Source: Dictyobacter vulcani
GTDB taxonomy: Bacteria; Chloroflexota; Ktedonobacteria; Ktedonobacterales; Ktedonobacteraceae
Reading direction: 5' to 3'
DNA length: 64,000 nucleotides
Assembly: GCF_008974265.1 (NCBI RefSeq)
Contig: NZ_BKZW01000001.1
Coordinates: 3,162,001-3,226,000 of the forward strand
Under the pieces are notes generated by a model that saw only the letters and a program-made list of their open reading frames with translations, did not search any database and had not been told where the DNA came from. Positions within the stretch are counted from its first letter, which is position 1. Every line of letters starts with the position of its first letter. This document shows, in pieces, positions 54,314 to 63,786 of the stretch. A program made the position numbers and the translations under genes.

Positions 54314-55507
54314 CTACCTTGCCTGTCCACCATTTTGGATGACTTCGCCACTGCGGCGACCCAGGATTGTGCCCACATAGCTGCCGAGTATACCGAGCAG
54401 GAAACTTAAGACCAGTCCAACAGGACCAGCAGTCTGGATGATTCTGGTGATGGCGGTCAGGTTAAAAGCCATGACCGGGATAGCTGCCAGCAGGCAGAGT
54501 CCTGTACTGCTCCATAGGATGCGGTGGTGTGACCAGTTGTGCTGTCCCGCGTGATTAAGTAGCCAATCGTAGAGCGGGGCCAGCAGGATCGGGAGTAATG
54601 GCCAGAGGCGCATGGCTAGAATCGAGAGGTAGGCGAAGGATTGGAGAGCACGGCGATATTGTAGTTGCTCGACGCCAACCAGATAGCCGGTAGCTGGCGG
54701 TACAAAGATCGAGAAGATGGCTGCCACGACGATATACATCAGTATCACGCCGCTGACTGCAAAGCGTGTGCCTACGGCTGTTTTAGCGGCTGCGAAGATA
54801 AAGGCCGTTAACAGGCAGGCGCACAAAGGATAGAGATTGATTTTCAGGATGGCCAGGTCGATATAGTTGCTGAGCGAGATGGCATCGGCAAGGAGGATCG
54901 TAAAGATGCTAAAGGTGATGCCCAACGCGGCCAGCGTGCCGAACTGGCCAATTTTTTCGCCGCGCCGGTCTCCTATCTGGTGGGCCAGAGCTTTAGCCGA
55001 GCTCATCATATAAGTACCTCCCAGTGGCATGATACCCATACCCATTAGAATCATGACGTGGAATGGCGTCCATAGGGCGACATCAATACCATAGAGGGAA
55101 TGCCAGTAAGCATCGAGGGGAAATGCCACGGCGGCATCCAGGGCGGCAAAGCCAGCAATATATGCGCCCAGAGGAGCATAGAACATTCCTGCGAATTGTG
55201 TGTTATACTGTGCTAGTTGGGGTTTACGCCGGACCACCATTGTTTCTACACAAACGGCTGTTAATGCCAGGAGACCACCCAATGTTATGCCTGTAAGCAT
55301 CATAAGATGAGGGGGGATAAGTGTGCGATCCCGTCCAACAAAGAGGTGCCATTGAATATCCCAGCTTGTGCCTACAAGCGAGATTAGCGCACTGACTACA
55401 ATTCCCAGGCCGAGTGTAAGGCGCAGCGTTCGAACCGTTGCTAGCGGTGGCGCCTGTGTTGCGGTCTGCCCGATAATAGGTTGTGCGCCCTGAAGTGATT
55501 TTGCCAT
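54314..55507 (-). CDS. polytopic membrane protein with duplicated D-x2-WH...PxH motif
   Basis: This 397-residue protein has about 9-10 TM helices and starts at ATG 55507 behind GGAAGAG. Two segments repeat one motif: SWDIQWHLFVGRDRTLIPPH (about residues 48-67) and DAYWHSLYGIDVALWTPFH (about 133-151). The shared pattern is Asp-x2-Trp-His-x3-Gly-x-Asp...Pro-x-His, and both lie at membrane boundaries, which suggests a paired metal- or haem-binding site from internal duplication. The family could not be named. The last codons overlap the inverted repeat unit next to the tandem repeat. No operon partner. Confidence 0.55.
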   Translation of the reverse strand: MAKSLQGAQPIIGQTATQAPPLATVRTLRLTLGLGIVVSALISLVGTSWDIQWHLFVGRDRTLIPPHLMMLTGITLGGLLALTAVCVETMVVRRKPQLAQYNTQFAGMFYAPLGAYIAGFAALDAAVAFPLDAYWHSLYGIDVALWTPFHVMILMGMGIMPLGGTYMMSSAKALAHQIGDRRGEKIGQFGTLAALGITFSIFTILLADAISLSNYIDLAILKINLYPLCACLLTAFIFAAAKTAVGTRFAVSGVILMYIVVAAIFSIFVPPATGYLVGVEQLQYRRALQSFAYLSILAMRLWPLLPILLAPLYDWLLNHAGQHNWSHHRILWSSTGLCLLAAIPVMAFNLTAITRIIQTAGPVGLVLSFLLGILGSYVGTILGRRSGEVIQNGGQAR

Positions 55508-55811
55508 TGTATTCTCTTCCTTTGATCAGTAAGATCGACAAACGATCTTTGTTTACCTGTGCGTTTGTTGTTCTCCCATGGTTTGAAATGAGACAGGATA
55601 CTTTTTTCTGAGAGAAAGCACACTTGTATTGCATAAAATAATGCCGCACGCATTCTCTCTCTCCTATCTATTTTACTTTGAATATTCCGAAATTGTTAGA
55701 CCAGGCACTGCTTTTTTTAGTGTTAAAGCACCTGTGTATGTATGTAGAGAAGAAAAAGCTGCGTCGAGCGTTGACGCAGAGCTGTGTTAAAGAAGGACCC
55801 AAGACGAGATT
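55508..55811. other. divergent intergenic region before mutS2
   Basis: About 300 bases holding two promoters. A small hairpin CTGCGTC...GACGCAG at 55759-55779 precedes mutS2. No gene is supported. Confidence 0.5.
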
Positions 55812-58256
55812 ATGCACGAGAAAAGTATACAAACGCTAGAGTTCCCTAAAATCCTGGCTAAAGTGGCGCACGAGGCGTCTTTTTCGGCCAGTAAAGAACT
55901 GGTGCTGGCCCTGGAACCCACTATCAATATTGATGAGGCCCGCCGCCGTCTGGCTTTTACCTCTGAAGCCACGCGCTTGATTGATTTGAATTCGGATATC
56001 GGGGTGCGTGGTGCCCATGATATTCGTCCCCTGCTCGCTCGTGCCGCTCGTGATGGCGTTTTGCACCCGAGCGATCTGGTGGAGGTTTTAGCGACGACAC
56101 GCAGCACATTGTATGTGGCGCGCGCGCTGGATAAATTGGATCCAGACACATTTCCATTACTATCAGCACTGGGAGCTGATATTCCGCAGCGCCCACAGAT
56201 CGTACGCCGCATTGAGGAGACCGTAAACGACGATGGGGAAGTGCTGGATACTGCCAGTGCCACCTTACGGAAACTGCGCTTTGATATCCGTGGTGCCAAC
56301 CAGCGGCTGCAGGATCGTTTGCGTACGCTGGTCCATGAGTTTGGTTCTGCCCTGCAAGAATCAATTATTACGACCCGCAATGATCGCTATGTGGTGCCGG
56401 TGAAGGCTGATTATCGTGGACAGGTACGCGGTATTGTCCATGATCAATCCTCCAGTGGCGCGACCCTGTTTGTTGAGCCAATGGTTATTGTTGAGCTTAA
56501 TAACAAATTGCGTGAACTCCAGATCGAGGAACGGCAAGAAGTTGAGCGTATCCTGCGCGTTCTCTCGGCTGAACTGGGTAAAGAGGCTGAACCTCTCAAG
56601 CTGGCGGTTGAATTACTGGCCGAGTTTGATCTGAATCTGGCCAAGGCGCGTTATGGTCGCATGACCCGCTGTACGCTTCCCAGATTGAATGAAGAGGGTC
56701 GCATCGATTTACGCAATGCCCGTCATCCACTTCTGACCGGGAAGGTGGTGCCGACGAACTTTCATATCGGTCGCGACTTCTTTATGGTCGTGATTACTGG
56801 TCCAAATACGGGTGGTAAGACCGTGGCCTTGAAAACCGTTGGTTTGTTGACCCTGATGGCCCAGGCGGGATTGCTTATTCCAGTGGATGATGATTCGGAG
56901 ATCTCGATCTTCCAGAACGTCTTTGCTGATATTGGTGATGAGCAGAGCATCGAGCAGAACCTCAGTACCTTTTCATCCCATCTCAGTCGCATCATCGAGA
57001 TTTTGGGTAGCATTGAGGATGCTCGCAAGCGTAGCAAGCCAGATTTACGCGGGAAACTCGGCGCGGAAATAGCTCAGCGTGAAGCCCGACCGCTGAATAT
57101 GCTGGTACTCTTTGATGAACTGGGAGCCGGTACTGATCCCAGTGAAGGCTCAGCCCTGGCGCGGGCGATCCTGACCTTCTTGCTGGATCGGCATGTAACC
57201 ACTGTCGCAACGACCCACTATACCGAACTCAAGGCTTTTGCCCATGAGCAGAAGAATGTGGTTAACGCGTCGGTTGAGTTTGATGTTGAGACGCTTTCGC
57301 CAACCTATAAGCTAAGTATTGGCTTACCGGGACGCAGTAATGCACTGGCGATCGCCCAGCGGCTTGGTCTGGATCAGCGGATCATTCGTGGTGGTCGGCG
57401 TTTCCTGGGCAGTGCCGGGGTGCGGATGGAGAATCTGCTGGAAGATCTGCAGAGCGAGCGTAAGGGCGCCGAGGATGAGCGTTTCCATTTAAATATGGAG
57501 CGTGTCGAGGCTGAGTATCAACGCAAAAAACTGGAAGAGGAGCGGCATAATCTTGAAGAGGAGCGTGTGCGTATTCTCAATGAGGCGCGTGCGCAGGCTC
57601 GACGTGAATTGGACGCTGTGTTGAGTGAGTTGTCCAAAGTACGTGTGCAGGTGGATCGTGGTCAGCTGAACCGTGAGCGACTCAACGAAGCTCGACAGCG
57701 GGCTCGTGACCTGGAAGAGAAAGTCGTGCCCGAGCCCGAGCCACAGCGTAAGCGGGTGGTGGAGAACGTCGAGAAACTGGATGGCCCACTGCAGATTGGT
57801 GATACTGTCCGGGTCCTGAGCTTTGGTCAGAATGCGGATCTGGTTGGCCTCTCGGCGGATCATAATGAAGCCGAGGTCCAGATGGGGGCACTACGTTTCC
57901 GTGTCAATGTCAATAACATTGAGCGCATCAGTAAGCGTAAAGCGGCGGCGGAAGAAAAATATACTACGCGTACCAGCGCCGTTAAGTCTGATCTTGTAGA
58001 GCGCGAGCCTGTTGGACTGCAACTGGACATCCGTGGCTGGCGTGTTGAGGACGCACTGGAGGAATTAGATTCCTATCTGAATGACGCGATCCTTTATGGC
58101 ATGGTCTCCGTACGTATTGTGCATGGCAAAGGGACTGGTGCGCTCCGTGCTGCTGTCCGTGAAGCCCTGACCCGCCATCCATTGGTCAAGTCATATACTA
58201 CCGCCCCACCACAGGAAGGTGGCGACGGCGCAACTATCGTCAAATTAAGTGCCTGA
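55812..58256 (+). CDS. mutS2: MutS2-type ATPase with Smr nuclease domain
   Basis: The protein has 814 residues, within the usual 780-800 range. It lacks the mismatch-recognition domain of MutS. The N-terminal core is followed by the ABC ATPase with Walker A VITGPNTGGKTVALKT (about 326-341), a DEQSIEQNLSTFSSH signature, Walker B LVLFDELGAGTDPSEG and the His-switch TTHYTEL. A long Arg/Glu-rich coiled coil (about 535-645) leads to the C-terminal Smr domain (LDIRGWRVEDALEELDSYL ... VRIVHGKGTGALRAAV, about 735-800), with the LDxRG and HGxGxG motifs. MutS2 acts on branched DNA and, in some bacteria, rescues collided ribosomes. The gene is followed by its own strong terminator. Confidence 0.95.
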   Translation: MHEKSIQTLEFPKILAKVAHEASFSASKELVLALEPTINIDEARRRLAFTSEATRLIDLNSDIGVRGAHDIRPLLARAARDGVLHPSDLVEVLATTRSTLYVARALDKLDPDTFPLLSALGADIPQRPQIVRRIEETVNDDGEVLDTASATLRKLRFDIRGANQRLQDRLRTLVHEFGSALQESIITTRNDRYVVPVKADYRGQVRGIVHDQSSSGATLFVEPMVIVELNNKLRELQIEERQEVERILRVLSAELGKEAEPLKLAVELLAEFDLNLAKARYGRMTRCTLPRLNEEGRIDLRNARHPLLTGKVVPTNFHIGRDFFMVVITGPNTGGKTVALKTVGLLTLMAQAGLLIPVDDDSEISIFQNVFADIGDEQSIEQNLSTFSSHLSRIIEILGSIEDARKRSKPDLRGKLGAEIAQREARPLNMLVLFDELGAGTDPSEGSALARAILTFLLDRHVTTVATTHYTELKAFAHEQKNVVNASVEFDVETLSPTYKLSIGLPGRSNALAIAQRLGLDQRIIRGGRRFLGSAGVRMENLLEDLQSERKGAEDERFHLNMERVEAEYQRKKLEEERHNLEEERVRILNEARAQARRELDAVLSELSKVRVQVDRGQLNRERLNEARQRARDLEEKVVPEPEPQRKRVVENVEKLDGPLQIGDTVRVLSFGQNADLVGLSADHNEAEVQMGALRFRVNVNNIERISKRKAAAEEKYTTRTSAVKSDLVEREPVGLQLDIRGWRVEDALEELDSYLNDAILYGMVSVRIVHGKGTGALRAAVREALTRHPLVKSYTTAPPQEGGDGATIVKLSA

Positions 58257-58311
58257 TCACCTATCACAAAGGGATAGTAAGGCACCTGATAAAGCGGAAA
58301 ATAGCAGAGAT

Positions 58312-58359
58312 ACTCGTCATTCGACATTACTTTCGTCGTATGGCGAGTCTTTTTTTTTT
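58312..58359 (+). terminator. rho-independent terminator of mutS2
   Basis: ACTCGTCATTCGAC (58312-58325) and GTCGTATGGCGAGT (58335-58348) pair at 12 of 14 positions, directly followed by a run of ten T. Confidence 0.92.
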
Positions 58360-58528
58360 CGTATTTAGTACTAAAAATATGCGCATAGTGGTTATAAGGT
58401 CCTGTTTTCCAGACCCGGATTTGACCCACTGGCAGCATTTTAGCTAAGCTGTCAGTAGTGTGTAACAAATAGCATGGTTTATCACTGTGACGCGCACTGA
58501 ATACATCGAAGGTGGTTAGAGTACAGCA

Positions 58529-59635
58529 ATGTCTCAGTTTCAATCAATGCGAACCCTGAAGAAGAACCCACCAGGAGATCCTAGTGCCCATACTCTTAAA
58601 GCAAGGCCTGACACCAATGCCAATGTCACGCACAGCACGCTTGCTGAACCAGAGACGAGGCCAATGCCTGCCCGGAGCGCGACTAACGCTTCTGGCAATA
58701 TGTGGTACCAACGTGGATCTGGTGGTTCCTTTGAGAGTGGTCAGTACACAGGTGGGCCAATGGCTCAACCGATGCCAGAGCGACATACCCCACCTCTGGG
58801 CTTCAAACGAATGCCAGAGACCGGGGGGCAGCGCAATCTGCCTGCGATCAGGACGACAAGACAGCTCAACCCACATTCTATTTCGATTCCGTTGAGCAAT
58901 TTTCCCGTTACGTCTACGCAAGATCTTTCCCCGGTTGTTTATCAGGGTAAGAAACCATTGGTGATTCCTGGCACCAGAAATAAAAAGCGTATGGCGCATA
59001 CTGATGCACTTGAGTTGCATAATGAGCATCACCTGAAGACCCACATGCGGCATGGCCTGGTGGTGCTGGCAACGCTGAGTACCTTTTTGATGATGATGTT
59101 TTCCCTGACACCCATCGGCCAGAATCATGGGGCCGGTGTAATCGGGTTATTTCAACAGGCATCAGTCAATCCGAAGGATATCAATATTTTAGCGCACCGC
59201 CCGGGTGGCAACATGGGGGTTATTGGTTTTAATGATCCAATGAGCGCTGATAAAGCGACATATGTTGCGTTAGCTCGTGAGGATGCCGTGAAATATGGCA
59301 TCAGCCCGGATCTCTATCAACGGCAGATCCAGCAGGAGAGCCATTTCGACCCCAATGCTTATTCGGATGCCGGGGCGATCGGTATCGCGCAGTTTATCCC
59401 TGAAACGGCCGCTGAAATGCATTTTGATCCACATGATCCGGTAGCATCATTGGATGGTGGCGCACACTTTATGGGAAACTTAAATAATTACTTCCACGGG
59501 GATTATGCCAAGGCTCTGGCGGGCTATAATGCAGGTCCAGGGGCGGTAGATCTCGCTGTTAGCAACTGCGGTGGTGCCTGGTTATCCTGTATGGACCCGC
59601 AGGCACAGGCCTATGTGTACATTATCGAAGGTTAA
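58529..59635 (+). CDS. lytic transglycosylase (SLT domain), membrane-anchored
   Basis: The protein has 368 residues. The long basic, Pro/Thr-rich N-terminal region (about 1-165) is cytoplasmic. One TM helix (LVVLATLSTFLMMMFSLTP, about 174-193) follows, and a C-terminal SLT domain (about 250-368) lies outside. SLT motifs: catalytic Glu in QQESHFDPNAYSD, GAIGIAQFIPETA, and LAGYNAGPGAVDLA, with a Cys pair in the final segment (SNCGGAWLSCMDP). It cleaves the MurNAc-GlcNAc bond with 1,6-anhydro formation and is involved in wall turnover or in making space for machinery. The stop codon lies only 15 bases before the IS at 59651, but the protein end matches the family, so no truncation is evident. 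Confidence 0.88.
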   Translation: MSQFQSMRTLKKNPPGDPSAHTLKARPDTNANVTHSTLAEPETRPMPARSATNASGNMWYQRGSGGSFESGQYTGGPMAQPMPERHTPPLGFKRMPETGGQRNLPAIRTTRQLNPHSISIPLSNFPVTSTQDLSPVVYQGKKPLVIPGTRNKKRMAHTDALELHNEHHLKTHMRHGLVVLATLSTFLMMMFSLTPIGQNHGAGVIGLFQQASVNPKDINILAHRPGGNMGVIGFNDPMSADKATYVALAREDAVKYGISPDLYQRQIQQESHFDPNAYSDAGAIGIAQFIPETAAEMHFDPHDPVASLDGGAHFMGNLNNYFHGDYAKALAGYNAGPGAVDLAVSNCGGAWLSCMDPQAQAYVYIIEG

Positions 59636-59650
59636 CTATCCTCAGGGAAA

Positions 59651-61232
59651 TATGAGTCATCCCGAATTTTTGAGGAACATTTCTAGCCGGAAAGAAAGAG
59701 AGAAAACCGGAAAAGTAAGAACTAGGCAAAGAGGGGTCTCCTGAGTTAAACTGTTAAAAATTCAACTGACAGCAAAAAACCAGGAGGCCCCCAACTCATG
59801 CCATTTCAGTATGACATACTTCAACCCGAGGAACAAGATGCGCAGAGAGCATCACAGGAATTAGCTCAATTGCTTGAAGAATTTCTTATGCCACTTTTGA
59901 TTGTGCTTGATAGGCTGATAGATAAGAGGTTAGTGCGAACGTTAGTACAGGTATGCGTTGCAATTATTCGTTTCAGAAATAACAAGCAGGGACTACTTTT
60001 GAGTGAATTAGGTTCCTACCTCGATGGATATGCGCAGCAATCAAAAACAGCGACTGCTGGAACGAAGAGAGTGGGAAACCTGCTTCGCTCCATAAAATGG
60101 AATTTTTTGCAGATAGATCACTATTTACTAGAAGAAGCTGATAAAGAGGTGACACGTATGAGAGAACAAGGGAAAAGGATTATTTGCCCTTGGGATGAGA
60201 GTGTCATAGAAAAAGCGGGGAAAGCGAGAAATTAGAAGGAATCTGTCCAGTAACTTCTAGTAAAGCGAAAAGATTGCAGCGCTCAAAAAAAGGTATGGTC
60301 TTTAATTTTCCGCCGAAGAAAGCGATTACAGTGGCAGGAATGCAGTGGACAGCAGCATTGATCATAGGAATGGAAGGAAGGGTAAAAGTAGCGGTGATGA
60401 GCTGGTGGACCACCAGAGGTGATGATGCGACAAAGTTAAGAGAACAACAAGAAAAGTTATTGAGAAAAGTTGTTCGGAAATGGGGGGATCAGCTCCTTCA
60501 CATATTTGATCGTGGAGCAGCATCAGGCCCTTGGATACAAGTGTTACAGAAATTACGTGTGCGTTTTGTGATTCGCTGGAAAAAAGGGCATTTCTTTTTC
60601 AATGAGAAAGGGGAAAAGAAGAAATTATGGCAGATTGGATTACATAAAAAGTATTTATCTCATAAAGAAATACGTGATAGCCATACTGGTGAAAAGATGC
60701 CTTGTGATGTTTGGTGGGCGCCGATATGGCATGAGCAATACGAGTATCAACTTTATCTCGTAAAAGTTCGCGTGAATAAGAAAGTCTGGTATCTGGTAAC
60801 TAATGAGCGTATTCGAACTGCAGAGCAGGCTTGGGAGATTGTTTTTGCTTATCGGAGACGTTGGCAAATAGAACTCGTATTCCGCTATGGAAAGAGTGAG
60901 CTGGCGATGGAGAGTCCGCGTTTGTACGCGATGGAAAACCGACTCAAGCTGTTAGGTATCGTGACACTTGTTTATGCTTTTCTCCTCCATTTACTCACTC
61001 CTATCCACGGGGATCTTGTTGAAATGATCTTGCATTTGAAGTGCAAAAGAACCGGAAAGCGATGCAAAAAAGCTATTGCACCGCTTTACCGCTTACGTTG
61101 GGCGATCAGCCGTCTGTGGGACGACTATCGTCCAAGCCTTGGCTACCTTTTGGCTCCCAATATCCAGACATTACAGTCTTTGTCAGATAAAAGGTGTTAG
61201 AAAAGCATCCCGAAAATTCGGGATGACTCATA
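59651..61232 (+). mobile_element. insertion sequence with 20-base terminal inverted repeats
   Basis: TATGAGTCATCCCGAATTTT (59651-59670) and AAAATTCGGGATGACTCATA (61213-61232) are perfect inverted copies. The element is 1582 bases and holds one transposase gene in two frames. No clear target duplication was seen beyond A/T-rich flanks. Confidence 0.88.
59798..61200 (+). pseudogene. IS transposase (IS4-like, DDE), split by one frameshift
   Basis: ATG 59798 opens a frame of 145 residues ending CPWDESVIEKAGKARN-stop, containing the first Asp. The next frame continues EKLEGICPVTSSKAKRLQR, FDRGAASGPWIQ (second Asp) and FAYRRRWQIELVFRYGKSEL, which holds Y-(2)-R-(3)-E-(6)-K as in the IS4 group. One extra A in the run 60221-60223 (AAA) would join them into a single protein of about 467 residues (GKSEKLEGICPV). 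A downstream-only start at TTG 60274 would lack the first acidic residue. Either a programmed shift, a true mutation or an error; the same kind of lesion appears in other genes here. The A/T-rich codon use differs from the neighbouring genes. Confidence 0.75.
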
Positions 61233-61244
61233 CCTTTTTTTTCC

Positions 61245-61520
61245 TTAATGGTCGCTCACAATACCATGTTCATAAAGCCACTTCGCAAAATGCATACGGT
61301 AATCCTCTGTCACACGCTGACGCATCTCCGCATTTTCATATAAATGTTCACGTAGATTGAGTAGAGTCACAGCCTCTTCCCATTGAAAACCACTATCCAG
61401 GAGATAGTCTAGTAACAACTGGTCTGTACCGGTTCCTGGATTATGCTGTTTGGTTTCAAGTTTACGAGCAAGGTGCTTTGGCTGGTCGGTAAATCCGTCT
61501 GGCGGTGGCATATTTCGCAT
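61245..61520 (-). CDS. small hypothetical protein
   Basis: The 91-residue frame has a good ribosome-binding site (GGAGACGTGCG before ATG 61520) and protein-like composition: a polar N-terminus (MPPPDGFTDQPKHLARKLE), then helices (DQLLLDYLLDSGFQWEEAVTLLNLREHLYENAEMRQR) and a C-terminal WLYEHGIVSDH. No known domain is recognised. It is divergent from the sigma factor gene. Its 3' end lies 12 bases from the right end of the IS, so the IS landed just behind it. Confidence 0.6.
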   Translation of the reverse strand: MRNMPPPDGFTDQPKHLARKLETKQHNPGTGTDQLLLDYLLDSGFQWEEAVTLLNLREHLYENAEMRQRVTEDYRMHFAKWLYEHGIVSDH

Positions 61521-61786
61521 CGCACGTCTCCTCTATTCATCAGCTCTTCATCTGCTGTATAGTGAACGGCACCTCTCCGCATCCGGCCTCCCCATTTCAT
61601 TGCTATACCTTCTTCTATCGGCCCCAGATTGGCTCAACAGTACCCTTTATGACTTGAGGACTCTTGCAGGAACAATCAAGGGACCTGTGTCAATATTAAG
61701 AATGCTTGCTTGCACGCTACACTCTACTCAACAGTGGCGGGGAATGTGTGGTGAAAAAATGTTTATGCAAAAAAGGGGTGTGTTGT

Positions 61787-62746
61787 ATGGGTACAGATGC
61801 TGCGGTGGATGTAGAGATACTCTGGGCTAAATATGTTGAGCATAAAACCTCTGAACTTCGCAATGAATTAATCACAATCTATGCTCCACTCGTCCGATTT
61901 GTGGTTGGACGCCTGGGAATACCCCCGACGGGATTATTAGATGCGGAAGATCTTGTCAGCTATGGTATGATTGGCCTGATTAATGCAATTGATCGTTTTG
62001 ATCCTGGCCGTGGTGTACGCTTTGAAGCATTTGCTTCGGTACGTATTCGCGGTGCAGTGATTGATCAACTGCGTTCTCTCAACTGGTTGCCCCGATCAGC
62101 GATCTCACGGGTGCGCCAGGTTGAAAGTGCATTGGCGGTACTGGAGCAGCGTCTGGGGCGACCTGCCAGGGAAGATGAAGTAGCAGAGGAAATCGGGGTT
62201 TCGACAGAACGTTATCGACAGATGCTTCTGGAAATGAATGCCACAGTACTCTCGCTTGATGCTCCCCTTGGTTCACTCCTCCAGGATGACGAAGTAACTT
62301 CCCTCTCTGAACTGCTAGAAGATCAAAGCTCTCCTGGCCCGGTTGAACAGGCTGAAAAGCAGGAATTGACTGATGTTCTGGGAGGGGCGATAGATCATTT
62401 ACCAGATCGTGAAAAATTATTACTGGCTCTGTATTACCAAGAAGAATTAACGATGAAAGAGATCAGCAAAGTCTTAAGTGTCTCTGAATCGCGTGTCTGC
62501 CAGTTGCATATCCAGGCGGTCATGCGGCTGCGTAGTACCTTACATGCCTATCGTTTGGATGAAGTAGGGCAAGTGGAAGCGGTTAGCGCGGGAACGGGTC
62601 GAAAAAAGTCAGCAGGCGATGCTAAGGGAAATATTGCGCAGAAAGGAAATGCAAATTCAATCTCTCCTACCTATGCAGGCCAGGAAACAAGAAAATCGAA
62701 GGCACTATCAGGAAATGGGACACGTGGTCGCAGGAAAATCTCTTGA
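61787..62746 (+). CDS. RNA polymerase sigma factor, FliA/WhiG (sigma-28) class
   Basis: The protein is 319 residues from ATG 61787; GTG or ATG codons up to 61706 are in frame but give an unusual Cys-rich leader. Region 2 matches the sigma-28 group closely: LVSYGMIGLINAIDRFDPGRGVRFEAFASVRIRGAVIDQLRSLNWLPRS. Region 3 is RVRQVESALAVLEQRLGRPAREDEVAEEIG and region 4 LPDREKLLLALYYQEELTMKEISKVLSVSESRVCQLH. A low-complexity basic tail of about 75 residues (GRKKSAGDAKGN...TRGRRKIS) is an extra. This class drives flagellar genes in motile bacteria and sporulation (WhiG) in streptomycetes. The FlgM-like gene and csrA follow. Confidence 0.9.
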   Translation: MGTDAAVDVEILWAKYVEHKTSELRNELITIYAPLVRFVVGRLGIPPTGLLDAEDLVSYGMIGLINAIDRFDPGRGVRFEAFASVRIRGAVIDQLRSLNWLPRSAISRVRQVESALAVLEQRLGRPAREDEVAEEIGVSTERYRQMLLEMNATVLSLDAPLGSLLQDDEVTSLSELLEDQSSPGPVEQAEKQELTDVLGGAIDHLPDREKLLLALYYQEELTMKEISKVLSVSESRVCQLHIQAVMRLRSTLHAYRLDEVGQVEAVSAGTGRKKSAGDAKGNIAQKGNANSISPTYAGQETRKSKALSGNGTRGRRKIS

Positions 62747-62789
62747 GACCCCTCCATACCTGAGCTGACGGGGACCTATTGAACGCGAA

Positions 62790-62810
62790 TAACGGGTCCG
62801 ATACTATGGA
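62790..62810 (+). promoter_or_regulatory. possible sigma-28 -10 element before the FlgM-like gene
   Basis: GTCCGATAC near 62796-62804 resembles the GCCGATAA -10 element of sigma-28 promoters. A convincing TAAA -35 at the right spacing is not visible. If real, the sigma factor would activate its own inhibitor gene. Weak evidence. Confidence 0.2.
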
Positions 62811-62898
62811 GTAGATGGTAGTGGGTGAATGGATGAGCGGAAAAAAATGGAACGTCTGACGCTAATTCGACGTGTTTGCTTATAGGGGAGTCGTTTCC

Positions 62899-63204
62899 AT
62901 GAAAGTCGGTAGTGTGAGCTCACAACTATACCTGGTTGGTGCGCGGCAGAGAAGACGCACCAACAAATCAGCCCGAGGGACGGTGCAGTCTCTTTCCTGG
63001 GTGGATCAGGTGGCTCGTGTCGCGCGTCTGGTTGTGATACCATGGCCAGTCACCGTACTACAGTCGGTATCAGAAGAATATTCGATCCAGATCGAAGAAT
63101 TGCGGGGGCGTATTCAAATTGATACCTATGTTGTTGATAGTGTTGCCCTGGCAAGGTGTATACTAAGAAATGAAACCCATTTTGTCAGTATATATCCAGA
63201 GTAA
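62899..63204 (+). CDS. FlgM-like anti-sigma-28 factor
   Basis: The protein is 101 residues from ATG 62899, with GGGGAGTC upstream; an in-frame ATG at 62872 is less well placed. The C-terminal third, IEELRGRIQIDTYVVDSVALARCIL (in two adjoining parts), matches the sigma-binding helix signature of FlgM (lr-x-rI-x2-GtY-x-vd-x3-lA-x-il). The N-terminal 60 residues are basic and unrelated to FlgM, probably unstructured. Position right after a FliA-class sigma factor supports a cognate sigma/anti-sigma pair. No secretion apparatus that would export it is in the window, so release from inhibition must work in another way or be coded elsewhere. Confidence 0.65.
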   Translation: MKVGSVSSQLYLVGARQRRRTNKSARGTVQSLSWVDQVARVARLVVIPWPVTVLQSVSEEYSIQIEELRGRIQIDTYVVDSVALARCILRNETHFVSIYPE

Positions 63205-63389
63205 TAGTATCAAAGTAGCCAGGTTCGCTCTACCCACTGTGTTATCCCTTTGCGTCTATGAAAAGTGGCATGTCGACCCGCATTTGCTACTCGATCTTCT
63301 AATGCGGTCACGCTGAAAGAGGCGCCCTTGCTAATGTTAGTCGCGGCGCAGGGACGCTTAGGCTATGCTTCTTATGAAGGGAGCTTTAC

Positions 63390-63605
63390 ATGCTTGTTTT
63401 GCGACGAAAAGTTGGTGAAAGTATTGTGCTTGCTGGGGTGATCAACATTTCAGTGTTGGCTGTCGAGGGCGAGCGCGTAAAAATAGGAATAAGCGCGCCT
63501 CCTGATGTGACTATTGTACGTGAAGAACTTTTACGAAACACTAGCACCGACCCGGCAACAAATCCCAATACTCCTACGCCTCCAGCCCAGCCACAACCTC
63601 GCTAG
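63390..63605 (+). CDS. csrA: CsrA/RsmA-type RNA-binding regulator
   Basis: The protein is 71 residues from ATG 63390 behind AAGGGAGC. The core is a complete CsrA: MLVLRRKVGESIVLAGVINISVLAVEGERVKIGISAPPDVTIVREE, with RNA-contacting Leu4, Arg6 and Arg44-equivalent residues. The C-terminus has an added Pro/Thr-rich tail (TNPNTPTPPAQPQPR) beyond the usual 61-65 residues. CsrA binds GGA sites at the ribosome-binding sites of target mRNAs. In Gram-positive bacteria csrA is a flagellar-regulon gene and is antagonised by FliW, which is not in view. It lies 185 bases after the FlgM-like gene in the same direction. Confidence 0.93.
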   Translation: MLVLRRKVGESIVLAGVINISVLAVEGERVKIGISAPPDVTIVREELLRNTSTDPATNPNTPTPPAQPQPR

Positions 63606-63786
63606 TGACGCCTGTATCATCGCGTTTTCTGGCGGCAACCACTGTTTGACTCCTTGAGTGGGATACGTGTTTCAGGGACGTGGGATTGGGAGATAGGCGA
63701 AACGATACGAGCTGTGTTGAAGTGGTATGGAAGCTCAGACTGTCCTGTGTATATCTTTTCACAAAGCTTTCATAAGGACGTTATCT

